The notes: generated by a model not told the origin, from the sequence alone. DNA of 36,722 nucleotides from an uncultured Alphaproteobacteria bacterium (GCA_929200295.1 CAKMZE010000001.1:9808-46529), one strand, 5' to 3'. Counted from the first letter of the stretch, positions 13,714 through 23,787 are shown. A program made the numbers and translations.

Positions 13714-16700
13714 TCACGCGACGTTCACGCGCGCGAGAGCATCAGCCGCCAGTGGTATCGGTATTTGCATCAATTCGGCGGTTTCCGTCCATAAAATGGC
13801 AAGCTCAATCCGATGGTTCGGAAAGATTTGCATCAAGCCCGCATGATAAGCCCCCATTTGGCGCAGAATACCCTCGGGCGTTTCTGCCGGATGGGCCGGG
13901 GTCAGACGGTTTGTCTTATAATCGACCGCCAGCACATGGGTGTCAGAGACCAGCAACCGGTCAATCGTGCCATGAAGACGCGCGCCACCCTCCAGCGTGG
14001 CCGTAACCCCAACCTCAGCAAGGGCGTCTGGTGCAAAAAGATGCTGTAAAGCCGGGGTCTCAAGCAACGCGCAGACTTGCGAAACAAGCCCTGCATCATG
14101 GGTCTCAGTATCGGATGCGATCAGTTCAGCACCAAGGGCCGCGCGGGCCGCCTGCGGCACCAATGGAAGGTGTTCAAGCAATAAATGCACCATGCGACCA
14201 CGTGCCAATGCGTCCTCTTGGGCATCGCCGCCCGGATCGCCTGGGATAATCTTTGCGCCACCCAAATCTGATGGCGACAGTGTTTTGCGCTTTTCTGGCA
14301 CAGCCACCGCCGCAAACTGTGGCGGCGCGGGCAATGGTTGCACTTGCTTATCGGCCGTAACAATACCGCCTTTATCCCACACCCCGTGGCTGACCCGCCG
14401 GGCCGTGAGATCGCTGACACTTACATCTTCATCGCCTGCATGGCGCATGCCATCGGCAATAATGTTGTACCAGCTCTCATCTCCGCTACCGATATTGCCT
14501 GCGGCCCCCACAATCAGCCATTTTTCGGCCCGCGTCATCGCCACATAGAGCAGGCGCATCCGTTCTTCGGCCTGTTTATCGCGAATTTGATCGCGTAGAT
14601 CGCTAAGGGCTGGCGGGCTCTCATCCACGGGCATTTTCCACAGTACATGGTCACCTGATGGGAAAAGCTCGGCCTTGGCCTGGTTTTCGCGCTTCGCGGT
14701 GTCAGGCAAAAACACAATTGGCGCCTCAAGCCCCTTGGCACCGTGTACCGTCATCACTCTGATCTGATCGCCTTGACTGTCCATCTGGCGCTTGATCTCA
14801 ATGTCGTCCGTTTCCATCCACGATAAAAACCCGGTGATGCTCGGCACTGCGGTGCTTTCGTAGCTCAGGGCCTGCGACAGCAAGGCATCGATCCCATCCT
14901 CGGCCTCGGCACCCATCCGGGCGAGTAGCTTGCGGCGCCCATCATGGCGGGTCAAAATCCGCGCGATCAGGTCATAGGGGCGCAAAAAATCGGCCTGTTT
15001 GCGCAAATCATACAAGACATCCAGCGTATCCTGATGGCCCTCTGCATCACGTAGCGCGGCCCAAAGATACCCCTTTTCAGGCCGATGATGCGCAAGACTA
15101 AAGAGCGCTTGCTCATCCCACCCAAAGAGTGGTGATTTGAGCGCAGCGGCCAAGGACAAATCATCCTCGGGCAAGGCAAGAAAAGACAAAAGCGCGGTCA
15201 AATCCTTGACCGCCAGCTCAGCCCCGAGACGCAAGCGGTCCGCACCTGCCACTTGCAGATTTGCCGCTTTGCAGGCGCGAATGATCTCTGAAAACAGATC
15301 AGATCGGCGTTGCACAAGGATCAGGATATCGCCTTCGGTAATCTTGCGTCGCCCATAGGTGCCTGTTTCACCGATCTCAACAGGCAGGGTGTCATGCGCC
15401 ATCATATGGGTGATCTGCGCTGCGATACGATTGGCCATTTGCACCGTCACATGGCTGTCCGCGATATGATCAACGGGCTGGGTCCAATCCAATGGCTCCT
15501 CTTCGGCCTCGTCTGCAATCACGGGCCAAAGATCGACGCGCCCGGGCATCTGGTCCTTAAACGCCGAATGAAACACGCGCACATCGAGACCCGCACCCTG
15601 GTCGCCTGCAAATGTGCTATCGACCACTCGCAAAATCGCTTGGGATGAGCGGAATGAATAATCCAGTGAGCGGTCAAACAATTGATAGCCCGCGTTCTGC
15701 AACCCTTGGGCAAAGTGATGCTTCATCTGGTCAAAGGCCTGTGGATCAGCCCCCTGAAACGAATAGATTGATTGCTTTTTATCCCCCACCACAAAGATCG
15801 TGCGCTGGCGATCCGGGTCAACCCCTTCGCCTGCGGTGAACTCTTCGGTCAGTTGTTTGATCACGGTCCATTGATCTGGCGATGTATCTTGTGCCTCATC
15901 CACAAGCACGTGATCGATCCCACCATCCAGCCGGAACAGCACCCATTGTGCCAAAGCTCGGTCAGTCAAAAGCCGCCGGGTCTTACGGATCAGATCATCA
16001 AAATCAAGCGCGCCAACAGCCAATTTGCGCGCCTCATAGGCAGGCACATACACCTGCGCAAAATCATAAAGCGCGCGGGTTTTCTCAAGCGTGTGCAGGG
16101 CTAGGCGATCCGCGCGCGCCTCTTGCACGGTTTCCATCATCACAGCCAGCTCATCGCAAATATCTGGGTGTGCGGCGCGCAAATCCTTTGTCGGAAAGCT
16201 ATCGATTTTAGCGCTATATGGCGATTTGGCTAATTTTCCTGTGAGAAACACATCCTCTAGGATTGCGAGATCTGCGATGTCACCCGTGATATTGGCCAGC
16301 TTTACGGCGGCTTTTTGATCGGTGGATTTCCCAGTTTTGCATATCGTGGTCACCTGCCGAATAAGGGCCAAACCCGCTTCATCCAAAATCGTGTCGCGCA
16401 AGAGATCAAGCGTGATATTCTGGGTCAACTCAAGCAACCCGCGCAGGGTGTCATCTGACACAGGATGCGCAAACGCATCACGCCGTGATGCGATCTCTGC
16501 GGTAAACCGGTCAAGCTCCAGCCCTTTAAAATGCCGCATCATTGCGTGCACTGGGGCGGGCGATGTGACGAGCAGTTGATCGATCACTTCAGCACGCAGT
16601 AAGGCGGCTTGGTGATCTTCCATCTCGCGGAACTGTGGGCTGACGCCAGCCTCAAGCGGGAACCGTCGTAACACCCCTGCGCAAAACGAGTGGATGGTTT

Positions 16701-17061
16701 GAATTTTCAAACCACCGGGCGTTTCGATCGCACGGGCAAATAATGTCCGCGCCGAAGCGAGCTCATCGCGCGCGATCTCGCCAGAAAACCCGAGCTTTTG
16801 CAGATCGGCACGCAGATCCTGATCGGGCATCATCGCCCACGCGCCAAGCCGCTTGAACAAGCGGTTTTGCATCTCGGCTGCGGCAGCCTTGGTATATGTC
16901 AGGCAAAGGATATTTTGCGGGTCAACCTTTTCCAGCAAGAGCCGCGCCACACGGTCTGTCAAAACCCGGGTTTTCCCGGACCCCGCATTCGCAGAAAGCC
17001 AGGTTGAGGCGAGCGGATCCGCCGCATCAACCTGTGCCTGAGAGGCTTTATCGCGGATCAT
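13714..17061 (-). CDS. addA: Double-strand break repair helicase-nuclease AddA
   Basis: A 1115-residue UvrD/Rep-type helicase with a C-terminal RecB-type nuclease. Walker A ANAGSGKT is at 24-31, motif Ia 'LCLTYTKAAAAEM' near 52-64, Walker B DEAQD at 388-392, 'GDKKQSIYSFQGADP' (motif III), 'MTVHGAKGLEAPIVFLPDT' (motif V) and 'RLLYVAMTRAEKWL' (motif VI). The nuclease core appears as 'GTIDRLLVS' and D-Y-K at 1047-1049. With AddB it resects double-strand ends for RecA recombination, the alphaproteobacterial counterpart of RecBCD. The ATG at 17061 overlaps the addB stop (ATGA); the 13-residue upstream extension lies inside addB. Confidence 0.96.
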   Translation of the reverse strand: MIRDKASQAQVDAADPLASTWLSANAGSGKTRVLTDRVARLLLEKVDPQNILCLTYTKAAAAEMQNRLFKRLGAWAMMPDQDLRADLQKLGFSGEIARDELASARTLFARAIETPGGLKIQTIHSFCAGVLRRFPLEAGVSPQFREMEDHQAALLRAEVIDQLLVTSPAPVHAMMRHFKGLELDRFTAEIASRRDAFAHPVSDDTLRGLLELTQNITLDLLRDTILDEAGLALIRQVTTICKTGKSTDQKAAVKLANITGDIADLAILEDVFLTGKLAKSPYSAKIDSFPTKDLRAAHPDICDELAVMMETVQEARADRLALHTLEKTRALYDFAQVYVPAYEARKLAVGALDFDDLIRKTRRLLTDRALAQWVLFRLDGGIDHVLVDEAQDTSPDQWTVIKQLTEEFTAGEGVDPDRQRTIFVVGDKKQSIYSFQGADPQAFDQMKHHFAQGLQNAGYQLFDRSLDYSFRSSQAILRVVDSTFAGDQGAGLDVRVFHSAFKDQMPGRVDLWPVIADEAEEEPLDWTQPVDHIADSHVTVQMANRIAAQITHMMAHDTLPVEIGETGTYGRRKITEGDILILVQRRSDLFSEIIRACKAANLQVAGADRLRLGAELAVKDLTALLSFLALPEDDLSLAAALKSPLFGWDEQALFSLAHHRPEKGYLWAALRDAEGHQDTLDVLYDLRKQADFLRPYDLIARILTRHDGRRKLLARMGAEAEDGIDALLSQALSYESTAVPSITGFLSWMETDDIEIKRQMDSQGDQIRVMTVHGAKGLEAPIVFLPDTAKRENQAKAELFPSGDHVLWKMPVDESPPALSDLRDQIRDKQAEERMRLLYVAMTRAEKWLIVGAAGNIGSGDESWYNIIADGMRHAGDEDVSVSDLTARRVSHGVWDKGGIVTADKQVQPLPAPPQFAAVAVPEKRKTLSPSDLGGAKIIPGDPGGDAQEDALARGRMVHLLLEHLPLVPQAARAALGAELIASDTETHDAGLVSQVCALLETPALQHLFAPDALAEVGVTATLEGGARLHGTIDRLLVSDTHVLAVDYKTNRLTPAHPAETPEGILRQMGAYHAGLMQIFPNHRIELAILWTETAELMQIPIPLAADALARVNVA

Positions 17062-20003
17062 GTCAGCACCTCTGACTTTGCAGGATCGCCAAGCTTCCAC
17101 TCACCGAACCGTGCTAGATGATCATAGTCGCTTTGATCTATCCGCGATTGTAATGCGCGGCGTGCGGTGTAGCCGTTTTCTGGCTTCTGCCAATATTGCA
17201 GATGCTGCTCAAGCTCGACCCAGATTTGTGCGGTTGTCAGTGTGGCAAGCGGGGCTGCGACATCTCTCATGCCCGTATTCACAGCGACAAATTCTGCGAG
17301 CTCTACGTTGCGTATTCCAAGGCTTTCGAATGCGCCTTTTTCGACCATCACGGCCTCGACCAAGAGCTGTTTGTCGAACTTTTTTTGCACAGCGACAGAG
17401 GGCACGAGCCCGGTCTTATAGTCATAAATCAATGCGGCCCCAGCGTCCGTCAGATCAAACCGGTCCGCTTTGCAGGTGACCGTCACATCGACCGATGGCA
17501 TATGCATTTCACCCCAAGCCTCGGTCGCGCCAAGATCGCCTTTGGTTTGCCGTGCAGCCTCGCCCGCGAGAAAAGGATCAATGATATTGTCAAACTGTGC
17601 CAACCAAAGCGCGCGCATCGTTGGCCATGGACATTGTGTTGTAAACTCTTGCTCTGCGATATCGCGCAGTTTTTGATGAGCCGCAGCCGTCGTTGGATCG
17701 CATTTTTCAGCGACAAAACGTTCCAGAACCGTGTGCAAAATCACACCGCGTAATGATGCCTCGGCCTGCGGCGTCAAAAGATCAAGCGGCTTGAGGCGTA
17801 ACACTTCGCGGGCGTAAATCGCATAAGGGTCACGGATCAGCGTTTTGATCTGTGTGACAGAAAGCTTGCGCGGGCGTGCCGCAATAGGCGGCTGTGGTGA
17901 TGGGCGGGGTGATGGGGCAACGGCCTGTTGTGGGCGCGACAGCGCCTCAGCCGTTGCAAGCCAATCGCCCCCGCGTGCGCGCATGGCATTCACAGCCTCA
18001 GTACCGCCTTGCTGCGGCAAGCCGTTGAGCAGGTTCAACAATCGATTGACCCAGCGCGATGGTACGGTTTCAGCATCTGCGCTACGTTTTGACCGGGTGA
18101 TCCAAACGGCGCGCCCGGCAACCGCCTGTTGAAAATCATGCGCTGAAAGCCCGATGCGTCGCTCAGGCAAAAGCAGGCCCGCCTTTGCCCGCATCGCCCG
18201 ATTAAGCCAAGGGTCAGGTGCGGGGGCCTCGGGCCAAACACCCTCGTTCATGCCGCCAAGGATTGTCAGGTCTGCGCCCTGCACGCGCGCCTCGAGCGTG
18301 CCCCAGATCAATACTTGTGGGTGTCCTTTATCGCGCTCGCGGACAACGCCTTGGGACAGGACATTGCTAAAGAGCGCTGCAAAATCATGTGGCGCGAGGG
18401 TGCCTGCGGCATCGGCGTCTCTTTGCAGTGTTTCGCAAACTCGTTTCGCTTCGCGCCCTGCGGTTTCGTCCCATAACGTGCCTGTATTGCCTTCCCCCGC
18501 ATCACGCCCTGCGGCAAATGCCTCGGCCAATTTCAGAACATGCGCAAGCTGATCTTGCAAACCAGCCTCGGATATTGGGCTGGCGCGATCTAGCATTGCG
18601 CCAACCCATAAAGCCCAGTCGTGCTTTGTCTCATCTTGTGTCGCGGCCCAGTTGGCCAGCGTTTCAGCAGTTGGAAAGGGGATGCTCTTGCGGCGCACAT
18701 AAAGCTCGAGCAGCCGGGTGTTCAGCAAATGCGGCCCGCGATTTTCTGATCCTGTGTAGCTTAGCGGATGTTTTAAGATCACCAAGAGCGCCTCACTGGT
18801 CAAAGGGCGCGTCACGAGATCTAAGATATGTCGCAAGAACCGCCCCGGCGGCGAAAGCGTGAGCGGCGTACCAGCACTGTCATCTGGGGTGATATCCCAT
18901 CGATCCAATGCCGAGGCCACCTGGCGCGTGAGCATACGGTCGGGCGTGATGAGGGCGGCTGTGATCCCATCATCCACGGCTTGTCTTAGACGCAGCGCAA
19001 TGGCCTCTGCTTCGGCGCGCGGTGATGGCGCTTCGAGCAATGTGATTGCCTCGGTCGCGGTTTTCAGATCCCCCAAACCCGGCCCATCACGCAGCCATTG
19101 ATCGGTGACAGGGGCAGGGCGCAGTGCCAATGACACTAACGCATTGCGTTCGGGTGACATCGGCTGTGTATCTGTCCACGGCTGAATATCCTGTGGCGAG
19201 ATGCCTGCAAGATCCATGAATTTACGGAACCGAAATTGTGGGTGATCCTCGCCGCCTTTTGCACCATCCATTGCGTCCCAGACGGGTTGCGGCAGATCAA
19301 AATCATAGCCGGGTAAGATCACCGCCCCTTGCGGCATCTTTGCGACCGCGTTCATGAACAAAGCTGTCGCGCCACGCGATCCGGTGGAGCCTGCCACGAT
19401 AATGGGGTCTGCCGGCGGGGTGGCTGACCAGGCGGCATCTAAGGCTTCAATCACCTGTCTTTGGCGGGCTTCTTTGTCAGGGGCGGTTTCACCACGGTCA
19501 AAATACGGTGCGATGATCGACAAAAACCGTAACGCACGGTCCCAGTGGCCTGACTGGTCACTGATATCGAGCGCCTGCAAGACTGATGGTGGCACACCCT
19601 CGCCTTGCATTTCATCCATCAGGTTGGCGAGACTATCTGACAGATCATAAAGCGCCGCACGTGGCGCAAGATCAGGCTCTTGCGTTAATAAAGCGGCGAC
19701 AAATTTTGACAGCTCCAAGCGGCGGCGCAAAGGGCTAATGGGGGCAGCAAGGTGCTGTGCCATAGGTTCAAGCGCAAGATCAGTCACCAGTTGCACGCGC
19801 GGCAGCAGCCGCGCTGGACCCTGATCAAACACATCGCGTAGGCGGCGCTGCATCCGCGCAGTGTTTACAAACACGCGCGCCTTAGCGAGCTGTTGTGGCC
19901 CGACATCTGCACTGCGATCAACGAGACCCTGCACCAATGCGGTCGCAAAATCCACGCCGGGTGGTAGGCCGAAAACACGTGGGTTGCTGGTTGGGTCAAA
20001 CAT
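17058..20003 (-). CDS. addB: Double-strand break repair protein AddB
   Basis: A 981-residue partner of AddA. The N-terminal half resembles an inactivated helicase; 'IIVAGSTGSRGATALFM' stands where an ATP-binding segment would be. The C-terminal part is a RecB-type nuclease: 'LSVTQIKTLIRDPYAIYAREVLRL', 'RGVILHTVLERFV', 'CKADRFDLTD' and the catalytic D-Y-K at 861-863. I do not see the four-cysteine iron-sulfur cluster pattern known from Bacillus AddB, in line with the alphaproteobacterial form. The start at 20003 overlaps the upstream nucleotidyltransferase gene by 8 bases. Confidence 0.94.
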   Translation of the reverse strand: MFDPTSNPRVFGLPPGVDFATALVQGLVDRSADVGPQQLAKARVFVNTARMQRRLRDVFDQGPARLLPRVQLVTDLALEPMAQHLAAPISPLRRRLELSKFVAALLTQEPDLAPRAALYDLSDSLANLMDEMQGEGVPPSVLQALDISDQSGHWDRALRFLSIIAPYFDRGETAPDKEARQRQVIEALDAAWSATPPADPIIVAGSTGSRGATALFMNAVAKMPQGAVILPGYDFDLPQPVWDAMDGAKGGEDHPQFRFRKFMDLAGISPQDIQPWTDTQPMSPERNALVSLALRPAPVTDQWLRDGPGLGDLKTATEAITLLEAPSPRAEAEAIALRLRQAVDDGITAALITPDRMLTRQVASALDRWDITPDDSAGTPLTLSPPGRFLRHILDLVTRPLTSEALLVILKHPLSYTGSENRGPHLLNTRLLELYVRRKSIPFPTAETLANWAATQDETKHDWALWVGAMLDRASPISEAGLQDQLAHVLKLAEAFAAGRDAGEGNTGTLWDETAGREAKRVCETLQRDADAAGTLAPHDFAALFSNVLSQGVVRERDKGHPQVLIWGTLEARVQGADLTILGGMNEGVWPEAPAPDPWLNRAMRAKAGLLLPERRIGLSAHDFQQAVAGRAVWITRSKRSADAETVPSRWVNRLLNLLNGLPQQGGTEAVNAMRARGGDWLATAEALSRPQQAVAPSPRPSPQPPIAARPRKLSVTQIKTLIRDPYAIYAREVLRLKPLDLLTPQAEASLRGVILHTVLERFVAEKCDPTTAAAHQKLRDIAEQEFTTQCPWPTMRALWLAQFDNIIDPFLAGEAARQTKGDLGATEAWGEMHMPSVDVTVTCKADRFDLTDAGAALIYDYKTGLVPSVAVQKKFDKQLLVEAVMVEKGAFESLGIRNVELAEFVAVNTGMRDVAAPLATLTTAQIWVELEQHLQYWQKPENGYTARRALQSRIDQSDYDHLARFGEWKLGDPAKSEVLT

Positions 20004-20664
20004 GCGTGGCTTTTACCATCTCTTCTGCGAGGGGGATACTCTGTGGTTGTCCGACATCACACCACTTGCCGGTATAGACCGTTCCAAACATTGTGCCCTT
20101 GGCGATTATGCGATCCCAAGCAAGGTTCATTGAATAGGCTTTTTGCTCTGGCAGGGTATCCGTGCGGATCATTTGCACACCTGTATAGACCGCTTGCGCG
20201 CCACGGGTAATCCGGCCCTGCGCGTCAAGATCAAAATCACCCTGCCCCTGATGCCCGATCGCCTGCGCATGGGGGATAAGCAAAGCAAGGCACTCCATCT
20301 CATCGCGCCACTGTGCCAAAAGATGCGCAATGGGGTTGGGGCCTGCCCAAACCGCATCGGCATTCATGGTCAGCACGGGGTTTGTTGCCAGTAAATCGCG
20401 CGCATGCCGCAAGCCACCGCCTGTCTCAAGCAGGTCGTCTTCTTGCGAAAACGTGATGTCCTGCCCTTTGAGATGTGCGCGGATCATCTCAGCTTTGTAA
20501 TGCAGGTTGATGACCCTTTGGCTGACGCCTGTGGTGTCCGTAAGAGCCAGCGCATGATCAATCAATGCGCGCCCGGCGACACGGACCAAGGGTTTGGGTC
20601 GCTCTTGGGTCAGATGGCGCATACGGGTGCCTTTGCCCGCTGCAAAGATCAAAATTGCTGTCAT
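19996..20664 (-). CDS. murU: Nucleotidyltransferase, N-acetylmuramate 1-phosphate uridylyltransferase type
   Basis: A 222-residue sugar-1-phosphate nucleotidyltransferase. The N-terminal signature is FAAGKGTRMRHLT with R-P-K-P-L at 22-26, and the metal-binding 'MNADAVWAG' is present. The neighbouring kinase gene overlaps it by 4 bases (ATGA), which gives the AmgK-MurU pair: AmgK phosphorylates MurNAc at the anomeric carbon and MurU converts the product to UDP-MurNAc, recycling cell wall and bypassing the fosfomycin-sensitive MurA step. The start at 20664 is fixed by this overlap. Pair function is established in Pseudomonas and Caulobacter; here it is inferred from family and neighbourhood. 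Confidence 0.88.
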   Translation of the reverse strand: MTAILIFAAGKGTRMRHLTQERPKPLVRVAGRALIDHALALTDTTGVSQRVINLHYKAEMIRAHLKGQDITFSQEDDLLETGGGLRHARDLLATNPVLTMNADAVWAGPNPIAHLLAQWRDEMECLALLIPHAQAIGHQGQGDFDLDAQGRITRGAQAVYTGVQMIRTDTLPEQKAYSMNLAWDRIIAKGTMFGTVYTGKWCDVGQPQSIPLAEEMVKATHV

Positions 20665-21626
20665 AGATATGTCGCCACTGTTGAATTTTGCGGGGCTGGC
20701 AGGTGCTTTGTGACCACAGCGCGCAGCTCGCTTAGCGCAGGATGTGCGAGATCGGTCATGATATGCTGCCAAACACGTGGTAGGAAGGCTGCGTATTTTG
20801 TCTTTTTCTCTTGTTGAATCAGACGCGCAAAAACACCCAGAATACGCAGGTTGCGCTGCGCTGAAAGGCAGGCGCATTGTGCTGTGAATTGCGTATGATC
20901 CTGCCCTGTGCCAGTTGTAAAACGGGTGATCATCTCATCGACAATGTCAGGGGCGACATCGCGGCGTGGGTCGCGCAACAATGACATCAGATCATAGCCA
21001 GCAGGGGCGATCACGGCGTCTTGATAGTCCAGCAGACCGACACGTGCGAGCCCGGTTTTCTGAGCCCGCCAAATCAGGTTTTCTGCATGAAAATCCCGCA
21101 ATGCCACATGCTGTGCGTTAGGGGTGAAGCGTGTCAGCGCTGCATGCATTGCCTGAGTGAGCGCCGTTTGATCTGCGTCATCCGCATAATACTGCGCTGT
21201 AATCGCAATCATCTCTGCCCCGACTTCAGGGGTGAGTTGTTTGAGCCCTTGTGGCGGGGGGATGTGATGCAACGCCACCAAGACATCAACCGCTGCTGTA
21301 TAAAGCATGCGGGTATCTTGTGCATGATTGCGTAGCCAATGTGCAAAATGTGCAGGCCCTAGATCTTCAATCACCAAGACACCCAAAGCGGGCTCTGCAT
21401 GCAATATATCTGGGGCGGCGAGATGTGCCGCGCGCAGAAACCCCGTCAGATCGATAAAGGCCCGCGTTGCCTCACGCGGCTCTGAGCGTGCGTCCATCAA
21501 AATCGCTGTCGCGCCATTCGGCCCCATCAGCCGCGTGTAGTGCCGAGCCGAGGCATCCGCCGCAATCGTCGCGTGTGACCAATCTGCCCAAGCGGTGCGC
21601 GCTAATAGTTTGGAAGCTTGCATCAT
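20661..21626 (-). CDS. amgK: Aminoglycoside-phosphotransferase-like sugar kinase (anomeric MurNAc/GlcNAc kinase)
   Basis: A 321-residue kinase of the APH fold. The catalytic loop is LRDFHAENLIWR and the metal-binding segment is GLLDYQDAVIAPAGYDLMSLL. It is flanked by tsaE and murU, with 4-base ATGA overlaps at both ends, so the three are translationally coupled. The ATG at 21626 is chosen because it overlaps the tsaE stop and has GAGGG upstream; the frame could also start at 21653 inside tsaE, with no ribosome site. The function is taken from the AmgK family and from the adjacent murU. Confidence 0.88.
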   Translation of the reverse strand: MMQASKLLARTAWADWSHATIAADASARHYTRLMGPNGATAILMDARSEPREATRAFIDLTGFLRAAHLAAPDILHAEPALGVLVIEDLGPAHFAHWLRNHAQDTRMLYTAAVDVLVALHHIPPPQGLKQLTPEVGAEMIAITAQYYADDADQTALTQAMHAALTRFTPNAQHVALRDFHAENLIWRAQKTGLARVGLLDYQDAVIAPAGYDLMSLLRDPRRDVAPDIVDEMITRFTTGTGQDHTQFTAQCACLSAQRNLRILGVFARLIQQEKKTKYAAFLPRVWQHIMTDLAHPALSELRAVVTKHLPAPQNSTVATYL

Positions 21627-22087
21627 ATGCAAGCCCTCAAACGATCTGCCCACGCAAGGGGAGGCGTAATCATCATCAGATGCCCGCCGTCCTGCGCCTC
21701 GAGATGTATATTCAGCGCTGTCTGCGGCACCTCATCGCCTAGTCTATCGGGCCATTCGATCAGACAAATGGCCTGTGAAAAAGCATCCTCAAGCCCTAAT
21801 TCAAAGGCCTCGTCAGGATGCGTGAGGCGGTATAAATCCGCGTGCCAAATCTCAACCTGATCTTTGCCTTGGTAGGTCTGCACAAGCGTAAAGGTCGGTG
21901 AGGGGACATCTTCGGCTTGTGCGAGCCGCGCGCGGATGATCGCCCTTGCGGTCACGGATTTCCCAGCGCCGATCTCACCATGCAGCAAAAGCGTGTCACC
22001 TGCGCGCAAGCACAATGCAAATTGTGCCGCCCAGGCGGTGGTGTCTTCTTCGTTTGTGAATAGTTTTGTGAACGGTGCAGCAGTCAT
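21623..22087 (-). CDS. tsaE: tRNA threonylcarbamoyladenosine biosynthesis ATPase TsaE
   Basis: A 154-residue P-loop protein with Walker A HGEIGAGKS at 36-44, the family segment 'HADLYRLTHPDEAFELGLEDAF' and 'CLIEWPDRLG'. It is the ATPase partner of TsaB and TsaD in making t6A at position 37 of ANN-decoding tRNAs. The stop overlaps the amgK start. The gene follows the PAS protein gene by 38 bases on the same strand. Confidence 0.94.
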   Translation of the reverse strand: MTAAPFTKLFTNEEDTTAWAAQFALCLRAGDTLLLHGEIGAGKSVTARAIIRARLAQAEDVPSPTFTLVQTYQGKDQVEIWHADLYRLTHPDEAFELGLEDAFSQAICLIEWPDRLGDEVPQTALNIHLEAQDGGHLMMITPPLAWADRLRACI

Positions 22088-22125
22088 GCACCCAGACTAT
22101 GCCCTAGGCGATCACCTGCAAGCCC

Positions 22126-23715
22126 TTATCTCTTGCCAGCGTGCAGGCTTGGGTCATTTCGTGTTAAAATCTGGATATGTGGCCGCGTCGGGGGTGCGAT
22201 TTCAAACGTCACCATGGTCATACCGCCGGGAATGGGTTTGGCGATACATGTGACTTGGCGTCCATCATCCAAAACAGCCGCATTCGTCCACATGTCGCGC
22301 TCGCCTAATGTCCCGATGAAATCGCGCAGATCTGACCAGATTGCAGATGCTGCGCATTTTTGTGTCCAAATGCGTAGCTCCTGCCGGATATCATTGCGCT
22401 CAATGAGGTTATCAATGGGGAGATCCCACAGCTCTGCATAGGATTTGTTAGACATGACAAGCGTGCCATTTGCCGAAAAAACCGCAATCGCATCAGGCAA
22501 TGTATCCAGCACACTTTGACCCGTTTCAATGTCAGTACGGAACCTGCGAGTGAGCGCCACTTCTGAGCTGATATCCTCAAAGAAAAATGCAAATGCTCCG
22601 TCTGAATGGGGTTTGCCGCTTACCCGATATGTCAGCCCATCAGGTAGATTCCAATGCTCGCTATAACTGCCCTTGCGCGCGGCATTCTCGAGCGCTTTGA
22701 ATTGTTCACGCCAGTTGCTGTAATTTTTGGGTTCTGGCAGCAGGCGCAATTCGCGCAAATGATCCAAGAACATATCGACAGTGGGGCGCGCGCTCAAAAA
22801 CTCTGGACTGGCATGTGTCAACTCGATCAAAGCGGGATTAAAGATCGCAAGCTGGCGTTTGTGATCAAAAATAGCGAGACCGATTGAAAGGTGCGCAAAT
22901 GTTTTACTGAGCGTTTGCAATAGCTTATTACGTGACTGCTCTGCCAATACCGCATTGTCAGCGCTGGTCGCAAAATGCAGCGTCGTATCACCATCCCGCA
23001 GCGACGTGATATCATACCAGCTGTCTGTCTTTTGCTCTGGCATTTTGAGCGAGACGCGCCGCTGCAACGGCTTTGTCTCGGGGACGCCGTGATGCAAATC
23101 TTCAAACAACGGTTTGTCTGGCCAGGATGCAAAGGGTTTGTCGGCCTGCTTTAACATCCAATCTGATGTTGCAAGATACGCGTGATTTGCCCAAAGCAGC
23201 TTGCCTTCTGGGTCCTGCTGCCAAATCTGCTGTGGCGTATATTCTGCCACAGTGCGCAAAAATGTCAGCTCTTTGACCATCGCGCTTTGCACGGCGTGAT
23301 CGCTGAATGTGGTGTTTGCCTCACCTTGTGAGCCATGCAGTGCGATGCGCCTGCGGCCCTTGATTTCGGTCAGTTCGATCCACATTTGGCTATCATCGGC
23401 GGGCAGGACCCGCATTGATTTACCCTGTTCAAGCGTAGGAAACCTGTCGCGGAAGATAAAGAACACCGCCTGACGCGCGGTCATTTTGCGTGGGGCCGCC
23501 GAAATCAACAGGCGCGCATCAGATGTCGCATCAATCAATTCATCACCGTCTAGTAAAAAGGTCGGTGCGAAATTGGCTTGCTTACGGCGTATAAGATACC
23601 GCTCAGATACTTGGCTGAAGCCCCAGACACAAACGGCAACAGCGCTTGCGCCGGCGATTGCGAGTATCAGAATTGCGAAAATTTCAAAGGTGCTTAGAGC
23701 TAACATAAGTGACAC
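22126..23715 (-). CDS. Membrane-anchored multi-PAS protein without kinase domain
   Basis: A 529-residue protein with one N-terminal membrane segment (about residues 9-31) and a cytoplasmic part made of PAS-like units: about 155-245 ('TPQQIWQQDPEGKLLWANHAYL'), about 265-385 ('LSIGLAIFDHKRQLAIFNPAL') and from about 400 ('DTLPDAIAVFSANGTLVMSNKSYAELWDL'). It ends shortly after the last PAS unit; I find no histidine-kinase H box, no ATPase motifs and no GGDEF or EAL domain. It lies 72 bases downstream of regB on the same strand and may be co-transcribed. A sensory role linked to RegB is only suggested by position. An alternative start is the ATG at 23706. Confidence 0.85.
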   Translation of the reverse strand: MSLMLALSTFEIFAILILAIAGASAVAVCVWGFSQVSERYLIRRKQANFAPTFLLDGDELIDATSDARLLISAAPRKMTARQAVFFIFRDRFPTLEQGKSMRVLPADDSQMWIELTEIKGRRRIALHGSQGEANTTFSDHAVQSAMVKELTFLRTVAEYTPQQIWQQDPEGKLLWANHAYLATSDWMLKQADKPFASWPDKPLFEDLHHGVPETKPLQRRVSLKMPEQKTDSWYDITSLRDGDTTLHFATSADNAVLAEQSRNKLLQTLSKTFAHLSIGLAIFDHKRQLAIFNPALIELTHASPEFLSARPTVDMFLDHLRELRLLPEPKNYSNWREQFKALENAARKGSYSEHWNLPDGLTYRVSGKPHSDGAFAFFFEDISSEVALTRRFRTDIETGQSVLDTLPDAIAVFSANGTLVMSNKSYAELWDLPIDNLIERNDIRQELRIWTQKCAASAIWSDLRDFIGTLGERDMWTNAAVLDDGRQVTCIAKPIPGGMTMVTFEIAPPTRPHIQILTRNDPSLHAGKR

Positions 23716-23787
23716 ATTCTATATAGCCTACGAAAGCCGACTATCTGAATAGAACGTTAACAGTACGTAAACTTTGCGGTACTGTTC

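Noticed and set aside
14000..20000. Numerous long plus-strand frames opposite addA and addB.
   Set aside because: They follow the codon structure of the real genes on the minus strand, lack ribosome sites and show no family features.
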